The translations under genes and the position numbers were made by a program. This document shows, piece after piece, positions 27,927 through 36,178 of a DNA stretch of 64,000 nucleotides. The first letter of the stretch is position 1. Every line of letters starts with the position of its first letter. The notes under the pieces were generated by a model. The model worked only from the letters and a program-made list of their open reading frames with translations, did not search any database and was not told the origin of the DNA. Origin of the DNA: Pelagibacterales bacterium SAG-MED20 (GTDB lineage: Bacteria > Pseudomonadota > Alphaproteobacteria > Pelagibacterales > Pelagibacteraceae); contig JACWDR010000001.1 of NCBI GenBank assembly GCA_014653975.1, positions 1 to 64,000 on the forward strand, in the 5' to 3' direction.

Positions 27927-29015
27927 TTATTTAATTAAAGTTTTATCAATTATTTCATCCTCTAAATTAATATTAATTTTGTTATTTTCTTTATCATATA
28001 GATTTGAAACAAAGTTAAATACATTTTTTGCATACAGGCTGGATGCAGAAGTTGCAAGCTTATTAAGAATATTAGTTTCTCCCATAATCTTTACTCCATT
28101 CTTATCTACAATTTTATCAACTTCTGTAAATGCGGTATTGCCTCCTTGTATGGCAGCTAAATCATAAATTATTGACCCGGACTGCATATTGTTTATCATT
28201 GTATCTTTGATGATGATTGGAGCTTTCTTTCCAGGGATTAAAGCTGTGCAGATTACAATATCAATTTTTTTTAATGTTTCACTTAATAATTCTTCTTGTT
28301 TTTTCTTGAAATCTTCAGAAGCTTCTTTAGCATAGCCACCTTCAGTTTCTAGATTTTCTGCACCTTGAACTGTTAGGAATTTTCCTCCTAAACTCTCAAC
28401 CTGTTCCTTAGAAGCCGTTCTAACATCTGTAGCAAAAACTATTGCTCCCATTCTTTTTGCTGTTGCTATTGCTTGTAACCCAGCTACTCCTGCACCTACA
28501 ACTAAAACTTTTGCTGCAGGAACAGTTCCTGCCGCTGTCATCATCATGGGTATAGCTTTTTCAAAACTTGCAAATGATTCTAAAACTGCTTTATAACCAG
28601 CAAGATTAGCTTGTGAAGAAAGTATATCCATAGACTGAGCTCTTGTTATTCTTGGTAACAATTCTAAGGAAAAAATATTTATATTATCTTTAATTAAATT
28701 TTGTAATTTTTCTTTGTTACTGTATGGATTAAAAATTCCAATTAATATTTGATTTTTTTTTACAAATGAAATTTTATCCTCTGACAATAAACCTAGCTGA
28801 GCAATAATATCTGCGTTTTCTATAATTTCTTTTTCATTATTTGAAATTTTAACACCTAACTCTTTATATTCACTATCTTTAAATCCTAAATGTTCGCCAT
28901 AATTTTCTGATAAAAATATTTCAAGACCAAGTGCTATATATTTTTTTGCAATTTCTGGAGTTATTGCAATTCTCTTTTCAATTTTTTTATTTTCAGAAAT
29001 GGAAACGATTCTCAT
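27927..29015 (-). CDS. pntAA: NAD(P) transhydrogenase subunit alpha, NAD-binding part
   Basis: Soluble domain I that binds NAD(H). It is related to alanine dehydrogenase: the start RIAITPEIAKKYIALGLEIFL, the RITRAQSMDILSSQANLAGYKAV segment, the dinucleotide fold VLVVGAGVAGLQAIATAKRMGA and the conserved QVESLGGKFL loop are clear. The 362 residues match the split-type subunit. First gene of the transhydrogenase unit, a short distance after the oxidase subunit IV peptide. Confidence 0.95.
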   Translation of the reverse strand: MRIVSISENKKIEKRIAITPEIAKKYIALGLEIFLSENYGEHLGFKDSEYKELGVKISNNEKEIIENADIIAQLGLLSEDKISFVKKNQILIGIFNPYSNKEKLQNLIKDNINIFSLELLPRITRAQSMDILSSQANLAGYKAVLESFASFEKAIPMMMTAAGTVPAAKVLVVGAGVAGLQAIATAKRMGAIVFATDVRTASKEQVESLGGKFLTVQGAENLETEGGYAKEASEDFKKKQEELLSETLKKIDIVICTALIPGKKAPIIIKDTMINNMQSGSIIYDLAAIQGGNTAFTEVDKIVDKNGVKIMGETNILNKLATSASSLYAKNVFNFVSNLYDKENNKININLEDEIIDKTLIK

Positions 29016-29024
29016 CTAGAAATT

Positions 29025-29135
29025 CTACAATAAGAAGATCGCCATTAGAACTAAAACTGCTACTACCGCGACAGTTCCCCACAATACAAATTTGGTAAAA
29101 TTATTCCAAGTACTTTTATGGTTTTCATTATCCAT
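29025..29135 (-). CDS. aa3-type cytochrome c oxidase subunit IV (small, not in ORF track)
   Basis: A 36-residue ORF reads MDNENHKSTWNNFTKFVLWG then a single hydrophobic segment ending IFLL. This fits the small alphaproteobacterial aa3 oxidase subunit IV family (COX4_pro_2): a short hydrophilic head with W-x2-F-x-K-F followed by one membrane helix. The gene is too short for the ORF track. It lies between pntAA (9 nt) and rpmJ (5 nt), so these are co-transcribed. Confidence 0.75.
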   Translation of the reverse strand: MDNENHKSTWNNFTKFVLWGTVAVVAVLVLMAIFLL

Positions 29136-29140
29136 AAAAA

Positions 29141-29266
29141 CTATTTTTGTCTTGCTTTAAATTTTGGATTTGTTTTATTAATTATATAAACTCTACCTCT
29201 TCTTCTAACTAATTTAGAGTTAAGGTCTCTTTTTTTTAGAGATTTTAATGAGCTTTTAATTTTCAT
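29141..29266 (-). CDS. rpmJ: 50S ribosomal protein L36 (small, not in ORF track)
   Basis: A 41-residue ORF beginning [14 protein letters not shown] and continuing [25 protein letters not shown] is the alphaproteobacterial (C-minus) form of L36, with [11 protein letters not shown] and NPKFKARQ diagnostic and the zinc-ligand cysteines missing. The ATG is at 29266 and the TAG stop at 29141-29143. It lies 10 nt downstream of the 5S rRNA gene on the same strand. Confidence 0.92.
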   Translation of the reverse strand: MKIKSSLKSLKKRDLNSKLVRRRGRVYIINKTNPKFKARQK

Positions 29267-29276
29267 AATTTTTTTA

Positions 29277-29390
29277 GCCGGCAATGTCCTACTCTCCCGT
29301 GCCTTAAGACAAAGTACCATCGGCGCTGAAGGGCTTGACTTCCGAGTTCGGAATGGGATCGGGTATTACCCCTTCGCAATAATCACCGGC
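29277..29390 (-). rRNA. rrf: 5S ribosomal RNA
   Basis: The minus strand reads GCCGGTGATTATTGCGAAGG at the 5' end and closes with GGAGAGTAGGACATTGCCGGC, so the terminal helix pairs GCCGG(T) with (T)GCCGGC. The central CCATTCCGAACTCGGAAGTC loop-helix is universal for 5S rRNA. No 16S or 23S gene is near in the window, so it is detached from the rRNA operon. It forms the left edge of the surface-glycan region. Confidence 0.96.
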
Positions 29391-29396
29391 GAGAGT

Positions 29397-29424
29397 GTTA
29401 TACCTAATTAAAAGATATTGTAAA
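29397..29424 (-). promoter_or_regulatory. Candidate promoter of the solitary 5S rRNA gene
   Basis: On the minus strand TTTACA (29419-29424) and TATAAC (29397-29402) are separated by 16 nt, with the -10 element ending 6 nt before the 5S 5' end. The geometry is right for an independent 5S promoter. The same bases hold an 8-bp inverted repeat (AAGATATT/AATATCTT, 29412-29438) that could instead end transcription from the epimerase gene upstream. Confidence 0.55.
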
Positions 29425-29436
29425 CAATGAAATATC

Positions 29437-30324
29437 TTATTTTTTCAAGTTTTTTTTGAAATTTTCAATATATTCTTTGAGATCTATTCTTCCAAAGATT
29501 TTATAAACTTTATTAGAGAGATTCATATTAGTTAAAGCAGAAGCATACCTCTCTCCATTTCTAGGCTGTAACATTTTAATCTTTGAGCCAAATAATTTAG
29601 CAACTTCTAAAATTGTATAATCTTTCTTACTAGAAATACTATAATGACGACATTTATTTTTTTTCCAGGCATCAAAACAAACTTTAACTGTATCATTTAT
29701 ATGTGTAAATTTTCTAGATTGAGTTCCTGGCCTAACGATTGTAAGGGGTTTTTTATTTTTATAAGCATTTTCAAATATTCCTATAACTGTTGCCATTTTT
29801 CCTTTTGAAATTTGATTTGGTCCATACACATTGTAAAAATATATTATTTCATATTTCATTTTAAACCACTTTTTTAAATTTTCTAATAATTCTAGATTAA
29901 TTGATTTGGTAAATGCATATGGTGATAAATCTTTATCTCTTCCTTTGTTACCTAGGCTGGCAGAAGTTGCAGAATATATTAATTTAATTTTATTATTTAG
30001 ACAAAAATTGAAAACTGCATGAGATCCTACAGTATTATAATCTATACACTTATCCATATTTAAAAAACTTTGATAAATTCTAGAAAATTCACCAAAATGA
30101 AAAATTGCATTTATGTATTTTTTTTTTGAATTAAGTATCTGTGATATATTTTTTGTATTACCCTTTAAATATTTTATTTTTTTATTCTTAATATGATTTT
30201 TTTTTGAACCTGAAGAATAATTATCAATACTTAAAATTTGATAGTTTGAATTTTTTAATAAAAAAGCAATTAAATTTGCACCAACAAAACCTGCTCCACC
30301 AGTAACAACTATAATATTTTTCAT
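29437..30324 (-). CDS. NAD-dependent epimerase/dehydratase (UDP-glucose 4-epimerase-like)
   Basis: Extended short-chain dehydrogenase acting on a nucleotide sugar. The NAD-binding GGAGFVGANL motif starts the protein, SIDNYSSGSKKNH follows, and the catalytic triad region is YSATSASLG with SPYAFTKS (Y-x3-K). The C-terminal substrate part (RPGTQSRKFTHINDTVKVC) resembles GalE/RfbB relatives. The 295 residues are near normal. It is the last gene of the minus-strand glycan block and follows fcl by 4 nt. The exact sugar is unknown. Confidence 0.85.
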   Translation of the reverse strand: MKNIIVVTGGAGFVGANLIAFLLKNSNYQILSIDNYSSGSKKNHIKNKKIKYLKGNTKNISQILNSKKKYINAIFHFGEFSRIYQSFLNMDKCIDYNTVGSHAVFNFCLNNKIKLIYSATSASLGNKGRDKDLSPYAFTKSINLELLENLKKWFKMKYEIIYFYNVYGPNQISKGKMATVIGIFENAYKNKKPLTIVRPGTQSRKFTHINDTVKVCFDAWKKNKCRHYSISSKKDYTILEVAKLFGSKIKMLQPRNGERYASALTNMNLSNKVYKIFGRIDLKEYIENFKKNLKK

Positions 30325-30328
30325 ATAT

Positions 30329-31264
30329 TTATATTTTTTTTTCTAAATATGATTGATAGGTTTTTAAAATTTGAGATCTCAAATCATAATTTGCCTTCCA
30401 TCCATATTTCTTAGCCAATGATGTATCGAGAACTTTTCTTGGAGTGCCATTTGGTTTTGATAAATCATACTTAATAATAATTTTTTTATTTGGAATAATA
30501 ATTTTTAAAAATAAATTAGCAAATTCTTTTATAGAAGAGTCTTTTCCACTTCCAATATTTATAATTGTATCTTTGGTTCTTTTATTCATAAAATAAATAC
30601 AAGCTTTAGCCAGTTCGTCCACATACAAAAGTTCTCTTTTTGCTTTTCCATTTCCCCATACCACTATATGTTTTTTATTTTTTACTTTGGCCTCATGAAT
30701 TTTTCTAATCAAAGATGGTACAAAATGAGAGTTTAATGGGTGATAATCATCATGAGGCCCAAATGTATTTGTTGGCATTAGACATATATAATTAGTTTTA
30801 TATTGCTCGTTATAGCTTTGACACATCTTTATGCCTGCTATTTTTGCAATTGCATAAGCATCATTCGTTTTTTCTAACTTCCCACTTAATAAATATTCCT
30901 CTTTAATTGGTTGTTTGCATTGCTTTGGATAAATACAACTGGAACCTAAAAAAATTAGATTTTTTATTTTACATAAAAATGCAGAATGAATTAAATTTGA
31001 TTGAATCATTAAGTTTTGATAAATAAATTCTGCCTTATATCTATTGTTAGAATATATTCCTCCGACCTTTGCAGCTGCTATAATAATAAAATTAGGCTTG
31101 TTTTTTTTTAAAAATTTTAAAACTTTATCTTGATTAGTTAAATCAAGTTTTTTTCTATTAGCTACAATAATTTTTTTAAAGCCTTTTCTTTTTAGCTCAC
31201 GAATTATTGCACTTCCAACTAGTCCATTATGTCCTGCAACATAGATTTTGGACCTAAAATTCAT
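30329..31264 (-). CDS. fcl: GDP-L-fucose synthase
   Basis: 3,5-epimerase/4-reductase converting GDP-4-keto-6-deoxymannose to GDP-L-fucose. [11 protein letters not shown] is the NADP-binding loop, and [20 protein letters not shown] and [22 protein letters not shown] (catalytic Y-x3-K) are diagnostic, with [26 protein letters not shown] later. The 311-residue length is standard. Its start overlaps the gmd end by 11 nt, forming the canonical gmd-fcl pair. Confidence 0.94.
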   Translation of the reverse strand: MNFRSKIYVAGHNGLVGSAIIRELKRKGFKKIIVANRKKLDLTNQDKVLKFLKKNKPNFIIIAAAKVGGIYSNNRYKAEFIYQNLMIQSNLIHSAFLCKIKNLIFLGSSCIYPKQCKQPIKEEYLLSGKLEKTNDAYAIAKIAGIKMCQSYNEQYKTNYICLMPTNTFGPHDDYHPLNSHFVPSLIRKIHEAKVKNKKHIVVWGNGKAKRELLYVDELAKACIYFMNKRTKDTIINIGSGKDSSIKEFANLFLKIIIPNKKIIIKYDLSKPNGTPRKVLDTSLAKKYGWKANYDLRSQILKTYQSYLEKKI

Positions 31265-32303
31265 TTTTACTTAGATTTTTTAATTCTGTATCAACCATGT
31301 CAGTGACAAGTTGTTGAATATTTATTTTTGCCCTCCAATTTAATTTCTTTTTAGCCTTATTAGCATTTCCAAGCAAAGTATCAACTTCCAATGGTCTATA
31401 ATATTCTTTATCACAGGCAACTATACATTTACCATCTAATGTATAACATTTCGAATTTATTCCTTTACCCTTCCAGATAAATTTAATTTTAAGTTCTTTT
31501 AAAACTAAGTTTACAAATTGTTTAACAGAAAATTGCTTACCTGTTGCTACAACATAATCGTCAGGATATTTTTTTTGTAACATTTTCCACATTGCTTCAA
31601 CATAATCTTTAGCATGACCCCAATCACGTTTAGCTTCTAAATTTCCTAAATATAATTTATCTTGTAATCCATTTTTTATTTTACAAAGTGCTATTACAAT
31701 TTTTCTAGTTACAAATGTCTCTCCTCTTCTTGGACTTTCATGATTAAACAAAATTCCATTACATGCAAAAATATTATACGCTTCTCTGTAATTAACTGTT
31801 ATCCAGTGCGCATAAACTTTGGCAACACCATATGGGCTTCTAGGATAAAATGGAGTTTTTTCACTTTGTGGTGTTTCTTGGACTTTTCCAAACATTTCAG
31901 ATGTACCAGCTTGATAAAATTTAGTTAATTTTTCGAAACCATGAAATTTAATTGCTTCTAAAATTCTTAGTGCCCCTACTGCATCTGCATTAGCTGTATA
32001 TTCTGGTACTTCAAAAGATACAGACACGTGTGATTGTGCTGCCAAATTATATATCTCTGTAGGTTTAATTTTTTTTATTAAAGAAGATACTGATATTGCA
32101 TCTGTTACATCTCCATAATGTAAAAAAAAATTTCGTTTGTTTTCGAATGGGTCTTGATAAATGTGATCTATTCGACCTGTATTAAATGATGAAGATCTTC
32201 TTTTAACACCATGAACCATGTAGCCTTTTTTAATTAAAAATTCAGCTAAATATGACCCATCTTGACCTGTCACACCAAAAATAAGTGCAATTTTTTTTTT
32301 CAT
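31254..32303 (-). CDS. gmd: GDP-mannose 4,6-dehydratase
   Basis: First enzyme of GDP-fucose synthesis. Diagnostic segments: [56 protein letters not shown], the catalytic Tyr in [15 protein letters not shown], and [18 protein letters not shown]. The 349-residue length is normal. It precedes fcl, so the surface polymer very likely contains L-fucose or a derived 6-deoxyhexose. A decayed paralogue lies at 49.7-50.3 kb. Confidence 0.96.
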   Translation of the reverse strand: MKKKIALIFGVTGQDGSYLAEFLIKKGYMVHGVKRRSSSFNTGRIDHIYQDPFENKRNFFLHYGDVTDAISVSSLIKKIKPTEIYNLAAQSHVSVSFEVPEYTANADAVGALRILEAIKFHGFEKLTKFYQAGTSEMFGKVQETPQSEKTPFYPRSPYGVAKVYAHWITVNYREAYNIFACNGILFNHESPRRGETFVTRKIVIALCKIKNGLQDKLYLGNLEAKRDWGHAKDYVEAMWKMLQKKYPDDYVVATGKQFSVKQFVNLVLKELKIKFIWKGKGINSKCYTLDGKCIVACDKEYYRPLEVDTLLGNANKAKKKLNWRAKINIQQLVTDMVDTELKNLSKNEF

Positions 32304-32312
32304 TATAAGTTC

Positions 32313-33041
32313 TTATACAGTTTTTTTGCAGTATATATAGTCAAAAGATTTTCTCAATGGCATTTTAATTTTGAACAATCTTTGAAATCCATTGCGCAGT
32401 AAAAGGTCATGAATTTCAGAAAATTTATAATTTTTTTTAATCATATTGTCATAATGATGTTCAAAATAGATAAATTTTATAAGCTGAATATCTTTACCAA
32501 GCCCCTTTATTACCTCAAGCTCATACCCCTCAGTATCAATTTTTAATATATCAATTTTTTTAATGTCTTTTTGCTCAATAAACTCTGATAACATAATCTG
32601 AGAAACAAAGTTTTTTGTAATACAAAAATTTTTTTTAAAAAAAAAAGAAAGTATTTTATTTTTTCTTTTAAAATATGTTGAGTCTTGATCAATTAAATTA
32701 AATGTAGACGAATTACTATCTTGCAATTCATTAAATATTTTTTTTTTATTGGAGTTACCTACTCCAGTGTTAAAAATTTCTATATTAGTCTCATTATATT
32801 TTTTTCTTATTTTATCTACATTTCCATCAAGATACTTATATGTTTTGGTGCTCGCTTCAAATGAATAGATGTTTTTTATCTTAAAATTTTTTAAAAAATT
32901 TAATATAGTTTCTCCCTTATGTGCACCCACATCTATGATTACGTCGTATTGTGAATTAGATATATTCTTAAAAAAATTTATAATTTTTTTTTGATAAAAA
33001 AAATCGATAAATTTTAAAATAACATTAAATAAGTAGCTCAT
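32313..33041 (-). CDS. FkbM family methyltransferase
   Basis: SAM-dependent O-methyltransferase of the FkbM type, common in surface glycan clusters. The SAM-binding region IIDVGAHKGETILNFLKNF (residues ~35-53), YSFEAS, and the family's DILKIDTEGYELEVIKGLG motif are present, followed by IYFEHHYDNM. The 242-residue length is usual. It overlaps the upstream membrane-protein gene by 4 nt. It probably methylates a sugar hydroxyl, but the substrate is inferred only from context. Confidence 0.87.
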   Translation of the reverse strand: MSYLFNVILKFIDFFYQKKIINFFKNISNSQYDVIIDVGAHKGETILNFLKNFKIKNIYSFEASTKTYKYLDGNVDKIRKKYNETNIEIFNTGVGNSNKKKIFNELQDSNSSTFNLIDQDSTYFKRKNKILSFFFKKNFCITKNFVSQIMLSEFIEQKDIKKIDILKIDTEGYELEVIKGLGKDIQLIKFIYFEHHYDNMIKKNYKFSEIHDLLLRNGFQRLFKIKMPLRKSFDYIYCKKTV

Positions 33042-34696
33042 TTTTTTGCACGGTAATAAATATAACTATTATTTAATGATTTAACATTAATTCCACCAGA
33101 ACATGCGGTTAAAATTTTTTCAATATGACATTTGTTAATATTTTCAATATTCTTAAAAATTGAAAAGTTTTGTTCTACACTTCTATAATATGCATTATTA
33201 AATATGTTATAATTATAAACATGATATTCTTGATTTAGTCTTGATACATTTCTACTTAAAAAAATAAAGATTGTTAATAATATTAAAAAATAAACCTTTT
33301 TTTTATATAATTTTGTATTAACAGAATATTTACTCAAATAAATTGAGAGTGGAATAAAAAATATCAATGCTATTAGGTGATATCCACCATATCTTAGTGC
33401 TGGAAGTAAATAAAACCACTGCAGTGTTAAAAAAACAATAATTATATAGGTCAACAAATATTGTGTTTTTTTTATTTTTATACTCTCTTTTGAGAAGAAA
33501 ACTAAAAAAACAAAAAGACTTAAAAAAACTAATCCTGCTAAAAAATCAGAAACTTTATTAAAAAAATACTCATTAAACCAATTATTTAACCAATTAAAGC
33601 CCTGTATATAAACCTCCGGGTTCTCTACTCGAAAATTAGGATTTGCACCTGCTTTTGCCCATTGTTGATACCAAAGATTCATTAGATCAACTTCTCCTAG
33701 TGGTATTGCCCAACTAAAACTTTCAAAACATAAAATTTTAACAGGGTATAATAAACATCCACTATTAAAAAAATTTACAGTAAGTAATAAAAATAATACA
33801 CTTATACAAAGATATGTAATCGTACTTTTAAAGAACAATATTAAAGAAATCTTTTTTTTAATAAAAAAAATTATTACAGGTATAGATAAAAGAATATATA
33901 AAGCATAAAATGTTTTTAGAGATATTATAAGTGTTATTAAAATTGGTAATTTTAAGAATTCATTTTTGTTTTGATTTGTATTGTTGTTGATTAGATGCAG
34001 TAATTCAATAACAGCAATCAGTATAAGTATCATTGCAGTTCTGTCGGTACCATGTTCGGCAAGGCGATAAAAAAAAACATTCACAAAAATCAAAGATAGT
34101 AACGATAAATAAAGAATATTTGATGGTTCTTTATGTTTTAAGTTTAATAATATTTTATTGTAAAAAATTATGTTTGCAAAACCCATAAAAAACACAGGAG
34201 AAAGATGTAATAAAAAAAAATTTGAAAATGGTAAATTAAATAAAGAAGATAAATAAAAAATTGAAGAATGAGTTCTAAACCCGTGATTGAAATTACCTAT
34301 ACCTACCATATTTGAATATTCTGTTAAAAGATGTATGTATGGAAAATGGTAATAGGGAAAATCATCATGTTGTTTATTTGCAAAAATAAATACAATTAAA
34401 ATTATAAAAACAATCAATAAATTTTTAATATTACTTTGAATTATTTCTTTGTTTTTATTAATAAAAAAATTTATCAATCCAATCAAAATTAAAATTGAAT
34501 TAAACAATTCTGTATGTGGAAAGATAAAACTGCTAATATAAGAAATTAATATAAGAATAAAAATTCCATAGATACCTATAAAACCTATATCTTTTTCTAA
34601 AGATTTATAAAAAAACTTATTAAACAAAATACCATAACCAATTATAGAAAATATAATTATCCAGTAATAAGTGAGTAATATAAAGAATGATACCAT
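33038..34696 (-). CDS. Polytopic membrane protein of the glycan cluster
   Basis: A 552-residue protein with about 12-13 membrane segments, and a periplasm-side stretch near residues 325-385 (WAIPLGEVDLMNLWYQQWAK, rich in Trp/Asn). Overall pattern resembles hypothetical membrane glycosyltransferases or polymerases (Wzy-like, or GT-C-like) encoded in surface polysaccharide loci, but I recognise no diagnostic motif. It sits between a family 2 glycosyltransferase gene and an FkbM methyltransferase gene. The function of polymerase or lipid-linked glycosyltransferase is a guess from topology and context. Confidence 0.7.
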   Translation of the reverse strand: MVSFFILLTYYWIIIFSIIGYGILFNKFFYKSLEKDIGFIGIYGIFILILISYISSFIFPHTELFNSILILIGLINFFINKNKEIIQSNIKNLLIVFIILIVFIFANKQHDDFPYYHFPYIHLLTEYSNMVGIGNFNHGFRTHSSIFYLSSLFNLPFSNFFLLHLSPVFFMGFANIIFYNKILLNLKHKEPSNILYLSLLSLIFVNVFFYRLAEHGTDRTAMILILIAVIELLHLINNNTNQNKNEFLKLPILITLIISLKTFYALYILLSIPVIIFFIKKKISLILFFKSTITYLCISVLFLLLTVNFFNSGCLLYPVKILCFESFSWAIPLGEVDLMNLWYQQWAKAGANPNFRVENPEVYIQGFNWLNNWFNEYFFNKVSDFLAGLVFLSLFVFLVFFSKESIKIKKTQYLLTYIIIVFLTLQWFYLLPALRYGGYHLIALIFFIPLSIYLSKYSVNTKLYKKKVYFLILLTIFIFLSRNVSRLNQEYHVYNYNIFNNAYYRSVEQNFSIFKNIENINKCHIEKILTACSGGINVKSLNNSYIYYRAKK

Positions 34697-34703
34697 TATA
34701 CTT

Positions 34704-35492
34704 TTATTTAAAATTTTTGTTTAATAAATCAGCAATGACCTTGGTTAAATAAAAGTCAAAATTTTTTTTATGTTTCATCTGATTGTGTTTAAAAATATCA
34801 TTAATGAAATAATGTGCTTGTAATCTTTTTATCCACCAAGGTTTTGTCATAAATTTAGATTTTGACATAATTCCATCTGAAACTTTTCTATATGTGGTCA
34901 TTTTCTTTTCTGTAACAATAAAATTTTTATAAACCATTTTTGATAAACAAGTAATTCTAAAATCGATCTCCAAAAGAGGGTAGTTTTTTAATGACCTATC
35001 CTCAAAAAAAGATTTTAGAAATAGTTTTTTCATACTAATTGAACTAGTTGGATGAGTTGTTGGCCATATGTATTTAGATCTTTTATCTTTTAATTTAAAA
35101 TTATGAGAGCCATTGTTAATTAATATACTGGGTTTATCAAAAACTACATCGATCTTTTGATTTTGAGAAAAAATTTTATCTATTGTTAATAGTTTATTAT
35201 CTTCAAAAAAATCATCTGCATCAAGTAAGCATATAATTTCTCCTGTTGAAATTAAAAAGGCTTTCCTAAGTAAATCTAATTGGTTAGTTGCTGGACTAAT
35301 ACTAATTTTTTTTTCTTTTTTTATAATAACATTTTTATTATACTTTTCTAAAATTAAATCTGTATTATCACTAGAATAATTATCTAACAATATCACTTCA
35401 TAATCCTGATGTGTTTGATTTAAACAGGAATGTAAACATTTTTCTAAATAGGGTCCTTTATTGTAACTGCTAATAAGAATAGAAATTTTCAT
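34704..35492 (-). CDS. Family 2 glycosyltransferase
   Basis: GT-A fold enzyme, soluble. SILISSYNKGPYLEKCLHSCLNQTHQDYEVILLDNYSSDNT is a textbook GT2 N-terminus (nucleotide-binding), and CLLDADDFFEDNKLL carries the metal-binding DxD. The C-terminal half has THPTSSISMKKL and is variable. The 262-residue length is typical. It lies 7 nt from the membrane protein gene and 14 nt from the VTC gene. Donor and acceptor sugars are unknown. Confidence 0.88.
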   Translation of the reverse strand: MKISILISSYNKGPYLEKCLHSCLNQTHQDYEVILLDNYSSDNTDLILEKYNKNVIIKKEKKISISPATNQLDLLRKAFLISTGEIICLLDADDFFEDNKLLTIDKIFSQNQKIDVVFDKPSILINNGSHNFKLKDKRSKYIWPTTHPTSSISMKKLFLKSFFEDRSLKNYPLLEIDFRITCLSKMVYKNFIVTEKKMTTYRKVSDGIMSKSKFMTKPWWIKRLQAHYFINDIFKHNQMKHKKNFDFYLTKVIADLLNKNFK

Positions 35493-35506
35493 TATGAAAT
35501 TTAAAT

Positions 35507-36166
35507 CTAATTATGTCCCATTTCATTTAAAACCATAAAGCTTTGAACATATTTGGAGAATTTTTGATTTCTAACATTAAAGTTTAAATTATACATTTTG
35601 TTTCTTACATATTCGCTATTTTCATTTGAATATTTAAACTCTAAAATATTATTATTTAAATCAGCGAGATTTCTAAAAAAATTCCCTTCTGAATTTTGAT
35701 GAGTTTTAATTTTTTGATCAAATGTAATTCTAAGTTTTTTAGCTGTATCAATATAATAGTCTCTATTATAAGATACACTTAATACCTGAACTAAATTTAA
35801 AGAAGTTACCTCAAATATTTTATTGATAAATTTATCGGTTTTTAAAAAATTATTTAGATCATTTTTATCTTTAAATTTACCTAAACTAATCTTAGTTTTT
35901 TGGGTTGTTTGATTAATTTTTGTTTTTTTTTCAAAAAATACCTCTGAATTGTTAATATCATCATACCACCTTACTCTATATTTATTCCTATTAGAGTAAC
36001 CATTAATATTATCCCATAGACAATTTAAATCGATCGTATCATAATAAATTGAGTTAACCCTTCTATTAAAAAATATCTTTTTAAAAAAACCTTGAATCTT
36101 AAGATGATCTATTTTTCTTTGATCCCCTGGTAAAAATATAAATTTTTTTTCTATTCTTTGTTCCAT
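35507..36166 (-). CDS. VTC domain (polyphosphate polymerase-like) protein
   Basis: A 219-residue protein of the VTC/CYTH tunnel-fold superfamily. Residues typical of the triphosphate tunnel are seen in alternating strands: EQRIEKKFIF, NKYRVRWYDD, EVFFEKKTK, KLRITFDQK and ILEFKYS. In yeast VTC4 this fold makes polyphosphate from ATP. Prokaryotic relatives are generally annotated as polyphosphate polymerase domain proteins but are poorly studied. It follows the CotH gene by 12 nt; the DUF4956-CotH-VTC order is a recurring trio as I remember it. Confidence 0.82.
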   Translation of the reverse strand: MEQRIEKKFIFLPGDQRKIDHLKIQGFFKKIFFNRRVNSIYYDTIDLNCLWDNINGYSNRNKYRVRWYDDINNSEVFFEKKTKINQTTQKTKISLGKFKDKNDLNNFLKTDKFINKIFEVTSLNLVQVLSVSYNRDYYIDTAKKLRITFDQKIKTHQNSEGNFFRNLADLNNNILEFKYSNENSEYVRNKMYNLNFNVRNQKFSKYVQSFMVLNEMGHN

Positions 36167-36178
36167 CTTTAATATTTT

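Noticed and set aside
29412-29438. Inverted repeat AAGATATT/AATATCTT as a terminator of the epimerase transcript
   Set aside because: The stem is only 8 bp of weak A/T pairs with a broken T tail on the minus strand, and it overlaps a better-spaced 5S promoter; I kept it only as an alternative.
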